Shown here piece after piece: positions 54,093-61,346 of a stretch of DNA of 64,000 nt; the first letter of the stretch is position 1, and each line of letters begins with the position of its first letter. The notes beneath the pieces were generated by a model that had not been told where the DNA came from, did no database searches, and saw nothing but the letters and a program-made list of their open reading frames with translations. This DNA is from Fen-999 sp041480065. Lineage in GTDB: Bacteria; Pseudomonadota; Gammaproteobacteria; Burkholderiales; Rhodocyclaceae. The stretch is from assembly GCA_041480065.1 (NCBI GenBank), contig JBGOZF010000015.1, positions 11,230-75,229 of the forward strand, in the 5' to 3' direction. Made by a program: the position numbers and the translations under genes.

Positions 54093-54892
54093 ATCGAATG
54101 CGTTTCGAGAACCTGGAAGTGTTGAGCCGTACGCCGGCGGGCCGGCCAAAGCCGCTGCCGCTGCTCTTCGTGCATGGCGCGTTCACCGGTGCCTGGTGCT
54201 GGGAGGAACACTTCCTGCCGTTCTTCGCCGAGGCCGGCTACGCGGCCTATGCCGTCAGCCTGTCCGGCCACGGCCACAGCCGCGGACGCGAGCACCTCGA
54301 CAGCCTGTCGATCGCGGACTACGTTGCCGACGTCGCCGAGGTGGTGGCCGGCTTGCCGGTGCCGCCCGTGCTGATCGGCCATTCGATGGGCGGATTCGTG
54401 GTCCAGAAGTACCTCGAGGAGCACAAGGCACCCGGTGCGGTGATGATGTGCTCGGTGCCGCCCCAGGGCCTGATGTCGGCGACCTTCGGCCTGATGTTCA
54501 CGAATCCCAACCTGATGAAGGACATCAATCGGCTGATGGGCGGCGGGCCGGTGGCGCTGGAATCATTACGCGAGGCGTTGTTTGCGCAGCCGGTCGCCGT
54601 CGACGATCTCTCGCGCTTCTACCGCTGGAGCCAGCCGGAGTCCCATCGAGCGATGTGGGATATGACACTGTTCAACCTGCCGCATCCTTCGCGCTTGGCG
54701 CATATCCCGCTGCTGGTGCTCGGTGCCGAACACGACCATCTCATTCCGCCCTCGTTGGTGGAAATGACGGCGGATCGCTACGGCGTCCCGGCGGAGATCT
54801 TCCCCGGCGTCGGGCACGGGCTGATGTTGGAACGGGACTGGCGCCGGGTCGCGGAACGCGTTTTGAGATGGCTACAGGAGGAGCTGACATGA
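54089..54892 (+). CDS. Alpha/beta hydrolase
   Basis: Cytoplasmic hydrolase of 267 residues. The lid-less N-terminal core has the oxyanion loop FVHGAFTGAWCW, the nucleophile elbow LIGHSMGGF (Ser99), the acidic residue in VLGAEHDHLIP and the final histidine in GVGHGLMLE, so the catalytic triad is complete. The sequence type resembles lysophospholipase/esterase enzymes but substrate cannot be assigned. It overlaps cca by ATGA and the DUF1840 gene by ATGA, implying coupled translation of cca, hydrolase and DUF1840. Confidence 0.85.
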   Translation: MNRMRFENLEVLSRTPAGRPKPLPLLFVHGAFTGAWCWEEHFLPFFAEAGYAAYAVSLSGHGHSRGREHLDSLSIADYVADVAEVVAGLPVPPVLIGHSMGGFVVQKYLEEHKAPGAVMMCSVPPQGLMSATFGLMFTNPNLMKDINRLMGGGPVALESLREALFAQPVAVDDLSRFYRWSQPESHRAMWDMTLFNLPHPSRLAHIPLLVLGAEHDHLIPPSLVEMTADRYGVPAEIFPGVGHGLMLERDWRRVAERVLRWLQEELT

Positions 54893-55218
54893 TTGTCTTC
54901 CGCTCGCAAGCTGCCGCCGATGTGATGATGTTCGACGATGTCGCCCGGCGCATGATGGAACTCATGGGCAAGGAGGTCGCCGAGCGCGGCATCGTTACGG
55001 TCGAACAACTGCCGGATGCCATAGCGCACCTGAAGGCGGCCATCGCCGCCGACCGTGCCCGGCACCGGGGCGAGCAGGAAGAGGATAGGCTGCAAACAGA
55101 AGAGGTGCCCGGCGGCGGCAAGCGCGCCTATGTTGCGCTCGCCCAGCGGGCGGTGCCGCTGCTTCAGCTTCTCGAGTACTCGCTGCAGGACGACAAGCCC
55201 GTGATGTGGGGCGTGTAG
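54889..55218 (+). CDS. DUF1840 family small protein
   Basis: Protein of 109 residues in the DUF1840 family of betaproteobacteria. Family features are the N-terminal MIVFRSQAAADVMMF and MELMGKEVAERGIVT segments and the end VPLLQLLEYSLQDDKPVMWGV. There is no signal peptide; the function is unknown. It is the third gene in the cca-hydrolase-DUF1840 run, joined by a stop-start overlap. The middle (about 60-85) is a charged, probably flexible linker. Confidence 0.8.
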   Translation: MIVFRSQAAADVMMFDDVARRMMELMGKEVAERGIVTVEQLPDAIAHLKAAIAADRARHRGEQEEDRLQTEEVPGGGKRAYVALAQRAVPLLQLLEYSLQDDKPVMWGV

Positions 55219-55319
55219 CTCGGCGCAGCATTGGCCGGCCTCGGCCGGACTTTCCGCCGGATGCAGCCGGCACCGTATGACGATGGACTTAAGCCGCAGA
55301 TAAGGCGACGGTGCCAGAC

Positions 55320-55344
55320 TTCTCCTCGTACACGATGAGGAGAA
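55320..55344 (+). promoter_or_regulatory. Hairpin burying the ribosome binding site of the 54-aa gene
   Basis: TTCTCCTC (55320-55327) is perfectly complementary to GAGGAGAA (55337-55344) around a 9-base loop. The second arm is the ribosome binding site of the ATG at 55350, so the folded RNA would block initiation. It could be a thermosensor-like or other cis control. Confidence 0.55.
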
Positions 55345-55349
55345 CTCGA

Positions 55350-55514
55350 ATGCGTAACTTGTTGCCCCTTTCCGCCCGGCTATTCTGTGCGGCTGTCGGC
55401 ATGCTGTTTGTGGCCTTGACGGCAGTGTTTCTGCTCGTTCCCTACGCTCTTGAGGGCCATCCGTGGGAGTCGGCGCCGAGCGCGGCGTCGGTTGCCGCAT
55501 TTCATGCGAGCTGA
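55350..55514 (+). CDS. Small single-pass membrane protein
   Basis: Protein of 54 residues: a short basic N-terminus (MRNLLPLSARL), one long hydrophobic helix (FCAAVGMLFVALTAVFLLVPYAL, about residues 12-34) and a hydrophilic C-terminus. It could be a membrane component or an uncleaved exported peptide. A strong GAGGAG site lies six bases before the ATG, inside a perfect 8-bp hairpin. It lies 42 bases upstream of the flavin reductase gene, so it may be the first gene of that redox operon. No family recognised. Confidence 0.6.
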   Translation: MRNLLPLSARLFCAAVGMLFVALTAVFLLVPYALEGHPWESAPSAASVAAFHAS

Positions 55515-55556
55515 TCGCGGCTTCGTCCCGGCGCCCGTTCCCGGCTGTCGGTATCG

Positions 55557-56822
55557 ATGACCTCTCTTGGTTTGTTGTTCTGGATCGTTCTTGGCGTTCT
55601 GCTGCAGTCGGCGATACTCCTTGGCGCTGGGTTTCTGCGCCACTGGAGCCGGTATCGGCAACTGCAACTTCGAGCCGATGACATCGAGTCCGGCACTCCT
55701 TCGCCGAGCGCCGAGACCGCTGCGGTCAGCGCCTGGCAGGGACAGCGTTCGTTTCGGGTAACGCACAAGGTCGCCGAAGATGCTGGTGCTTCGGTGTGCT
55801 CCTTCCACCTTGTGCCGGAAGACGGCAAGCCACTGCCGGCTTTCCTGCCGGGCCAGTTTCTCACCTTCCATCTGGACGTTGCCGTAGCCGACGGCACACG
55901 CGAACGAATCGTCCGCTGCTATTCCCTGTCCGGCGCGCCGAGCCCCGACCACTGCCGGGTATCGATCAAGCGCGTACCCGCGCCAGCCGGCCGTGGCGAT
56001 CTGCCGCCGGGCCGCTCTTCGAACCACTTTCACGACCACGTCGAGGTCGGTAGCGTCCTTCAGGTGGGCGCGCCCGCCGGACATTTCCATCTCGACGCCG
56101 GTACCGGACCGGTGGTGCTGATCGGCGGCGGCATCGGCATCACGCCGATGCTGAGCATGCTCAACTGGAGCCTCGCCGGACAATCCGAGCGAGAGCTGTG
56201 GCTGTTCTACGGCGTGCGCAACAGTCGAGAACACGCCATGAAGAACGAGATCGAAACGCTGGCCGCAGCCCACGGCAACTTCAAGTTGCATGTCTGCTAC
56301 AGCGATCCGCTGCCAGGCGACGTGGCCGGGCGCGACTATCACCATGCCGGACGGGTCGGTGTCGACCTGCTGCGCCTGGAATTGCCGCTGAAGCCCTATC
56401 ACTTCTATATCTGCGGACCGACGCCGATGATGGCGAGTCTGGTGGCCGGGCTGGAAGACTGGGGCGTGCCGGACGGCCACATCCACTTCGAAGCCTTCGG
56501 CCCGGCGTCGGTCAAGCGTCGGCGGTCCGCGTCGGTGCCCGAAGGCGATGGATCCACGGCGCAAGGCGACGTCGTCGTGACCTTTGCCCGGTCGGGCAAG
56601 CAACTGCCTTGGCAGCCCGATGCAGGCACCCTGCTGGAGTTCGCCGAGCGCGAAGGCGTGGCGGTCAGTTCCGGTTGTCGGGCGGGCGGCTGCGGCACCT
56701 GCCAGACGATGATCAAGGCCGGCGAGGTGGCCTATCCACAACCACCGGACTTCGATCCGGAGCCCGGCAACTGCCTGCTCTGTGTTTGTGTCCCGAAAAC
56801 CAGCGTCACCCTGGAGGCATAG
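55557..56822 (+). CDS. Membrane-anchored flavin reductase with C-terminal 2Fe-2S ferredoxin domain
   Basis: Protein of 421 residues. One N-terminal helix (LLFWIVLGVLLQSAILLGAGF, about 6-26) anchors it. A ferredoxin-NADP-reductase-type module follows: FAD motif RCYSLSG (120-126) and NAD(P) motif GGGIGITPML (190-199). The last part (about 340-421) is a plant-type 2Fe-2S domain with CRAGGCGTC and a later Cys in CLLCVC. Electrons would pass from NAD(P)H to FAD to 2Fe-2S on the cytoplasmic face. The stop (TAG) directly touches the ATG of the cytochrome-b-like gene. The architecture resembles Hmp- or oxygenase-type reductases, but the anchor and partners differ. Confidence 0.85.
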   Translation: MTSLGLLFWIVLGVLLQSAILLGAGFLRHWSRYRQLQLRADDIESGTPSPSAETAAVSAWQGQRSFRVTHKVAEDAGASVCSFHLVPEDGKPLPAFLPGQFLTFHLDVAVADGTRERIVRCYSLSGAPSPDHCRVSIKRVPAPAGRGDLPPGRSSNHFHDHVEVGSVLQVGAPAGHFHLDAGTGPVVLIGGGIGITPMLSMLNWSLAGQSERELWLFYGVRNSREHAMKNEIETLAAAHGNFKLHVCYSDPLPGDVAGRDYHHAGRVGVDLLRLELPLKPYHFYICGPTPMMASLVAGLEDWGVPDGHIHFEAFGPASVKRRRSASVPEGDGSTAQGDVVVTFARSGKQLPWQPDAGTLLEFAEREGVAVSSGCRAGGCGTCQTMIKAGEVAYPQPPDFDPEPGNCLLCVCVPKTSVTLEA

Positions 56823-57401
56823 ATGACGACCTCGCTCTGGCGGCAACAAGTACTGCCATTCACCGTCCTGCTGGGACTGCTGGTTGCCGCGGCACTGCTC
56901 GGCGACTTTGCGCTGCACCGGTTCAATCTCGTCTGGATCGGGCGCTACCTGGGTATACCGGGGACGATGCTGATTCTCGGCTCGCTTGTCTACTCGTTGC
57001 GCAAGCGGAAGTTCATCACGGCGGGTAACCCGGGAACCCTGTTAAGGCTCCACGAGTTCTGCGCCTGGCTGGGCTCGGTGATGGTGCTGATTCACGCCGG
57101 CATCCACTTCAATACCATTCTGCCCTGGCTGGCGACCGCGGCCATGCTGGTCAATGTGGTGAGCGGGCTCGTCGGCAAGATGCTGCTCGACCGTTCGCGC
57201 CGCCATGTGCAGGGCATGCGCGAGCACTACCAGTTGCGCGGGCTCTCCAGGCGCGAGGTCGAGCAGGAGGTGTTCTGGGATGCGGTGACCTTCGATGCGA
57301 TGACCCGGTGGCGCAAGGTGCATATCCCCATCTTCGTCGCTTTCGCGGCGCTGTCGCTGGGCCACATCATCGGCATTTTCCTTTTCTGGGGATGGCGATG
57401 A
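56823..57401 (+). CDS. Cytochrome-b-like membrane protein
   Basis: Integral membrane protein of 192 residues with about four to five helices. Histidines that could ligate haem are found in LLRLHEFCAW, VLIHAGIHFN (third helix) and SLGHIIGIFLF (last helix), in the manner of diheme cytochrome b561-like proteins. The loop between helices (DRSRRHVQGMREHYQL) is strongly basic and cytoplasmic. It is fused in operon position between a reductase and a multihaem cytochrome, and its stop overlaps the cytochrome start (ATGA). It would carry electrons across the membrane. The haem assignment is inference. Confidence 0.7.
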   Translation: MTTSLWRQQVLPFTVLLGLLVAAALLGDFALHRFNLVWIGRYLGIPGTMLILGSLVYSLRKRKFITAGNPGTLLRLHEFCAWLGSVMVLIHAGIHFNTILPWLATAAMLVNVVSGLVGKMLLDRSRRHVQGMREHYQLRGLSRREVEQEVFWDAVTFDAMTRWRKVHIPIFVAFAALSLGHIIGIFLFWGWR

Positions 57402-58156
57402 ACCGCGGCGTCAAGATCGTCCTGGCGGGGAACCTGCTCATCCTTACGGTGCTGGTGTTTGCCTATCCGCAACTGATGGTCGCGCCGGGCAAGCTCATCC
57501 CGGGACACAAGGAACTGGAAACCGACTGCTTCGCCTGCCATTCACCGGGGCGGGGCAGTACGTCAGACCGCTGCATCGCCTGTCACGCGCCGGAGAAGAT
57601 CGGCCTTGTGAGCACGACGGGGCAGGCGATCGTCAAGACAAGGTCCTCAGTGGCCTTCCACCAGAAGTTGAGCGAGCAGAACTGCATCTCGTGTCACAGC
57701 GATCATGCGGGAACACGGCGCTTCGGCTACCAGGGTCGATTCGACCATGCCTTGCTGCAATCGGCAACGCGCAGCCAATGCCAGGACTGCCACAAGTCGC
57801 CGACCGACACCCTGCATCAGCAGATAGCCGGCAATTGCAGCCAGTGCCACGGACAGAACCGATGGGTGCCCGCGACCTTCGATCACGACAAGTTCTTCGT
57901 GCTCGATCGTCACCACACCGACCGTTGCGTCACCTGCCACGTACGCAATGACTACGGTCGCTACACCTGCTACGGTTGCCACGAGCATTCGTTCGAAAGC
58001 ATTCGGCGAAAACACATCAAGGAGGGGGTCGGCAATTACGACGACTGCGTCGAATGTCACCGCAGCGGCGACGAGCACGATATCCGCGGCGGCCGCGGCG
58101 GCGAGCGTGGCGAAGGGAAGCATCATGATCGAAAGAGGCACCATGACGACGATTGA
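57398..58156 (+). CDS. Eight-haem c-type cytochrome, periplasmic
   Basis: Protein of 252 residues with an N-terminal signal or anchor (VKIVLAGNLLILTVLVFAYP). Eight CxxCH haem-attachment motifs can be counted: CFACH, CIACH, CISCH, CQDCH, CSQCH, CVTCH, CYGCH and CVECH. Many free histidines between them could be second axial ligands. The pattern is that of the class III/c7-like multihaem family rather than hydroxylamine oxidoreductase. The C-terminal tail is Gly/His/Asp-rich (KHHDRKRHHDDD) and may bind metal. ATG 57398 is chosen because it overlaps the previous stop (ATGA); ATG 57392 is an alternative. It follows the reductase and b-type genes directly. Confidence 0.88.
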   Translation: MNRGVKIVLAGNLLILTVLVFAYPQLMVAPGKLIPGHKELETDCFACHSPGRGSTSDRCIACHAPEKIGLVSTTGQAIVKTRSSVAFHQKLSEQNCISCHSDHAGTRRFGYQGRFDHALLQSATRSQCQDCHKSPTDTLHQQIAGNCSQCHGQNRWVPATFDHDKFFVLDRHHTDRCVTCHVRNDYGRYTCYGCHEHSFESIRRKHIKEGVGNYDDCVECHRSGDEHDIRGGRGGERGEGKHHDRKRHHDDD

Positions 58157-58180
58157 CGGCAGTCACGGAGTCGACCGGTG

Positions 58181-58456
58181 ATGTGCGAGGTCTTGCGCCT
58201 CCTCTTCATTGCGGCCTTGGCATTCCTTGCCCTGGAAGCAACGGCGGCCGAGCCCCCCATCGAGACCTGCGAGCAGATCCGGGCAAAGATCGGTCGCTTG
58301 CCGCCCGCCGATCACGAACTTTTGCGATCCCTGGCGGCCCGCCAGGAGTGCGGCTTTACTGCGGCTGAGGTGTATCGGGCAGCCTACGGCGACAAGCCCA
58401 TGCCCGCGGTGGAGCCGCACCGACAGCGTCATTACAAGGAAGATGACGACGACTGA
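58181..58456 (+). CDS. Small exported acidic-tailed protein
   Basis: Protein of 91 residues with a signal peptide (EVLRLLFIAALAFLALEATAA). The mature part has two cysteines (ETCEQIRAKI and RQECGFTA), likely a periplasmic disulfide, and ends in an acidic patch KEDDDD. It follows the cytochrome gene by 24 bases on the same strand and may be part of the same transcript. GTG 58178 is an alternative start nearer the GGAG site. Unknown family; perhaps an assembly or binding partner of the cytochrome. Confidence 0.6.
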   Translation: MCEVLRLLFIAALAFLALEATAAEPPIETCEQIRAKIGRLPPADHELLRSLAARQECGFTAAEVYRAAYGDKPMPAVEPHRQRHYKEDDDD

Positions 58457-58498
58457 ATCCTCGCCAGCGTGGTTCATCGAAGCTAGAATCGCGCACCT

Positions 58499-59416
58499 AT
58501 GCTGCCACCTTCCCTGAAACGCTATGCATGGCTGTCCATCGCGACGGCGCTGGCGACCATCGTTCTCAAGGGCGTCGCCTGGTGGCTGACCGGATCGGTC
58601 GGGCTGCTGTCGGACGCCCTCGAGTCCTTCGTGAACCTGGCCGGCGCGCTTATGGCCCTGGCGATGCTGTCGCTGGCGGCTACGCCGGAGGACGAAGACC
58701 ATGCCTACGGTCACGGCAAGGCGGAGTATTTCTCCAGCGCCTTCGAGGGCTTCCTGATTCTTGTCGCCGCGATCAGCATTGCCTACGCTGCCGGCGAGCG
58801 CCTGCTCAAGCCGCAGCCGCTCGAGGAGGTCGGGATCGGCTTGGCGGTATCGGTGGTGGCGTCGATCGTCAACCTGGCGACTGCCCGAATCCTCCTGGGC
58901 GTCGGACGCAAGTACAGGTCCATCACCCTGGAGGCCGATGCGCAACACCTGCTGACCGATGTCTGGACGTCGGTGGGCGTCATCGTCGGCGTCGGCCTGG
59001 TCTGGGCCACGGGCTGGCTCTGGCTGGATCCGGTGCTCGCGCTGCTGGTTGCGATGAATATCGTCTGGACCGGCTGGCAGCTCCTGCGGCGCTCGGCGGC
59101 GGGGCTGATGGATGTTTCGATTCCCGAGAATGAATTGGCCACGATCAACGCCGTGCTGGATGGCTACCGGCTACAGGGGCTCGACTTTCACGCCCTGCGC
59201 ACCCGCCAGGCCGGCACGCGTGTTTTCGTCACCCTGCATGTCCTGGTGCCGGGCGGGTGGACGGTGCAGCAAGGGCACGACTGGTCGGAGCGCATCGAAG
59301 CCGACATCCGCGGCGCCTTGCCCAGCGCCAACGTGACGACGCACCTGGAGCCGAGAGAAGATCCCGTGTCGATGATCGATGCCGGGCTCGACCGTCCGGC
59401 AAACCACTCCGGTTAG
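58499..59416 (+). CDS. Cation diffusion facilitator (divalent metal exporter)
   Basis: Membrane protein of 305 residues with six predicted helices (about 12-205) and a cytoplasmic C-terminal domain (about 210-300). Metal-site residues: helix 2 has SDALESFVNLAG and helix 5 has HLLTDVWTSVGV (HxxxD). The helix-2 motif differs from the DxxxD of FieF, so Zn, Fe, Mn or Co specificity cannot be fixed. It exchanges metal for protons. It is convergent with the nucleotidase gene, the ends overlapping by four bases. Confidence 0.85.
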   Translation: MLPPSLKRYAWLSIATALATIVLKGVAWWLTGSVGLLSDALESFVNLAGALMALAMLSLAATPEDEDHAYGHGKAEYFSSAFEGFLILVAAISIAYAAGERLLKPQPLEEVGIGLAVSVVASIVNLATARILLGVGRKYRSITLEADAQHLLTDVWTSVGVIVGVGLVWATGWLWLDPVLALLVAMNIVWTGWQLLRRSAAGLMDVSIPENELATINAVLDGYRLQGLDFHALRTRQAGTRVFVTLHVLVPGGWTVQQGHDWSERIEADIRGALPSANVTTHLEPREDPVSMIDAGLDRPANHSG

Positions 59417-60132
59417 TCGGTGTTCGGCGGCAGAATCTGCGCGAAACTGGCGATGGCCGGGTAGTCCGCCGTCGCTTTCGGCGGCTGTTTCGTGTCCGGC
59501 TGCACGATGGCGATCAGATTGCGGATGCCGTAGCTGCGTGCGGAATCCAGCACCGGCAGGCTGTCGTCGATCAGCAGGCTGCGCCTGGGATCGAACGATT
59601 CGCGCTGCTGCAGGCGCCGCCAGAATGCCGGGTCTTCCTTGGGCAATCCAAGTTCGTGCGACGTGATGACGGCGTCGAGGTGGGGCCGCAGTCCGGTACG
59701 CGCCATCTTGAGCGTGACGCTCTTGTGATGGGCGTTGGTGACCAGGACGACGCGCTTGCCGGCGGCGCGCACGGCGGTGAGGAAATCGATCACCCTGGGA
59801 TGCACGGCGATCAGATGCGCCACTTCTTCCTTGAGGCGCATGATGTCCATCTCCAGCTCGGTTTCCCAGTAGTCGACCGAATACCAGTCGAGGCTGCCGG
59901 CGCGGGCATGGTAGCGCGCCATCAGTTCCTGGCGCGCGTCTTCGCGGCTGAGCCCGCGCGCCTCGGCATAGCGCAGCGGCACATGGGCCTGCCAGAAATG
60001 GTTGTCGAAATGGAGGTCGAGCAGGGTACCGTCCATGTCGAGCAGGACGGTATCGATCGTCGACCAGTTCAGTTCAGGGCTTGATATAGACGAATCCTTC
60101 CTTGGCTTGCAGGCGGGCGATTTCGGCGACAC
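59413..60132 (-). CDS. yrfG: HAD-superfamily GMP/IMP-type nucleotidase, YrfG-like
   Basis: Phosphatase of up to 239 residues. HAD motif I is VLLDMDGTLLDL, motif II VLVTNAHHKS, a Lys in GLPKEDPAFWRR and motif IV LIDDSLPVLDSA. The FDNHFWQ and YHARAGSLDWY segments match E. coli YrfG (GMP/IMP 5'-nucleotidase). The start is uncertain: ATG 60132 adds an unusual Pro/Lys/Ser-rich N-terminus and overlaps the upstream DsrE-like gene by 59 bases. Homology begins at about residue 22, where no ATG, GTG or TTG is available. Confidence 0.82.
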   Translation of the reverse strand: MSPKSPACKPRKDSSISSPELNWSTIDTVLLDMDGTLLDLHFDNHFWQAHVPLRYAEARGLSREDARQELMARYHARAGSLDWYSVDYWETELEMDIMRLKEEVAHLIAVHPRVIDFLTAVRAAGKRVVLVTNAHHKSVTLKMARTGLRPHLDAVITSHELGLPKEDPAFWRRLQQRESFDPRRSLLIDDSLPVLDSARSYGIRNLIAIVQPDTKQPPKATADYPAIASFAQILPPNTD

Positions 60133-60502
60133 CCGCGGGCACGATCCTGGCGTCCATGTCCACCTTGCCCGGGTCGATGTGGCGCGACATCAGCGTGTTG
60201 TTGCAGACGCGGAACTCGACGCCCTTGAGCGAGAGCTCATCGATGGCGGCGTGATAGGGATTGCCGTTCTTGTCGACGGCGCCGTCGAGCATGAAGTCGA
60301 CGCCGGGTCCGAGGCTGACGACGACGATGCGGACCGTGGGATCGGCAGTCAGGTGATTGCGGACGTTGGCGAGGCCGCGGCTGGCCTGTTCGAGTCCTTC
60401 GCTGAAGTGGTAGACGACCTTGATCGGCTCATCGGCGAGAGCGATCCCGGCCGCGAAAACGATCAGCAGCGCGGCGCGGCGCAGATAGGGGGCAATACTC
60501 AT
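60074..60502 (-). CDS. Exported DsrE/DsrF-like protein
   Basis: Protein of 142 residues with a signal peptide (LRRAALLIVFAAGIALADE). The mature part has the DsrE-like pattern: KVVYHFSEG, IVVVSLGPGVDFML, LSLKGVEFRVCNNTL with one conserved Cys, and the end EGFVYIKP. Such proteins may bind or transfer sulfur in the periplasm. It stands upstream of the nucleotidase gene and 61 bases after an enoyl-CoA hydratase gene on the same strand, with a sulfide:quinone oxidoreductase gene further up. Confidence 0.82.
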   Translation of the reverse strand: MSIAPYLRRAALLIVFAAGIALADEPIKVVYHFSEGLEQASRGLANVRNHLTADPTVRIVVVSLGPGVDFMLDGAVDKNGNPYHAAIDELSLKGVEFRVCNNTLMSRHIDPGKVDMDARIVPAGVAEIARLQAKEGFVYIKP

Positions 60503-60563
60503 GGCGGTCTCCTCTGTTGGTCACTGCCGCGTCTGACGCGCGGTGCTGCCAAGCATAGCCGAC

Positions 60564-61340
60564 TTACTTTCCCTTGAACATGGGCCTTCGTTTTGCGTCG
60601 AAGGCGGACAGTCCTTCGTGGTAGTCCTCCGTTGCGAGGAACGAGAAGGCGGACCGTTTCTCCTCCTCGGTGAGGGGGCGACCCTCGAGCAGTCGTGCGA
60701 TCCACCATTTGTGGGCGCGGGCGACCAGCGGTGCCCCGGCGGCCACGCGCGCCGCGGTTTCGTGGGCTTCCGTTTCAGCCTGGTCGTCGGCAACGACTCG
60801 GGTGACGAGGCCTTTCGCGAGCGCTTCGCGGGCTTCGATCAGCCGGCCTTCGAGCAGGATCTCCCTGGTGACCGCGGGGCCAGCCAGCTTGAGCAGGCCG
60901 GCGAGCTCGCCGGGGTACATCGAGAACCCCAGCCGGTTGATGGGCGCGCCGAGCCGGGCCGATTCACCGGCAATGCGCAGGTCGCAGGCACAGGCGATCT
61001 CGAGGCCGCCGCCGATGCAGGGGCCGAGGATCAGGGCTATGGTGGGATGGCGGCAACGCTCAACAGCCGCAAGTGCCACACCCACCGTCTCGTGGTAGGC
61101 GAGGGCCTTGTCTACCGTGGCCCGCCGGTGGCGGAATTCGTCGAGATCGCCGCCGGCGGCGAAGGCCTTGCCTTCGCCGCGCAGCACGACGGCGCGCAAG
61201 TCGTCGTCGGCATCCGCTTCGGCCATGACGGCGGCAAGCTGCCGCCACATGCCGGCGTTGAGTGCGTTGAGTTTGTCCGGGTTGGCAAGCGTAACGGTGG
61301 CAATGCCACCGTTACGCCGAAGCAGGACTTCCGCAGCCAC
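60564..61340 (-). CDS. Enoyl-CoA hydratase/isomerase family protein
   Basis: Crotonase-fold protein of 258 residues. The CoA-binding start is ATVTLANPDKLNALNAG, the first oxyanion segment is AFAAGGDLDEF, and the second is LILGPCIGGGLEIACACDLRIA. The two glutamates of typical hydratases are not both clear at the usual places, so isomerase or other acyl-CoA activity is possible. The substrate is unknown. It is six bases downstream of sqr, which suggests co-transcription despite no evident biochemical link. It differs from ScpB at the other end of the window. Confidence 0.82.
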   Translation of the reverse strand: MAAEVLLRRNGGIATVTLANPDKLNALNAGMWRQLAAVMAEADADDDLRAVVLRGEGKAFAAGGDLDEFRHRRATVDKALAYHETVGVALAAVERCRHPTIALILGPCIGGGLEIACACDLRIAGESARLGAPINRLGFSMYPGELAGLLKLAGPAVTREILLEGRLIEAREALAKGLVTRVVADDQAETEAHETAARVAAGAPLVARAHKWWIARLLEGRPLTEEEKRSAFSFLATEDYHEGLSAFDAKRRPMFKGK

Positions 61341-61346
61341 GCGGCC

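Noticed and set aside
60564..61340. Naming the second crotonase a specific hydratase such as PaaG or FadB-like
   Set aside because: The catalytic residues could not be assigned with confidence and its neighbours do not form a pathway, so only the family name is given.
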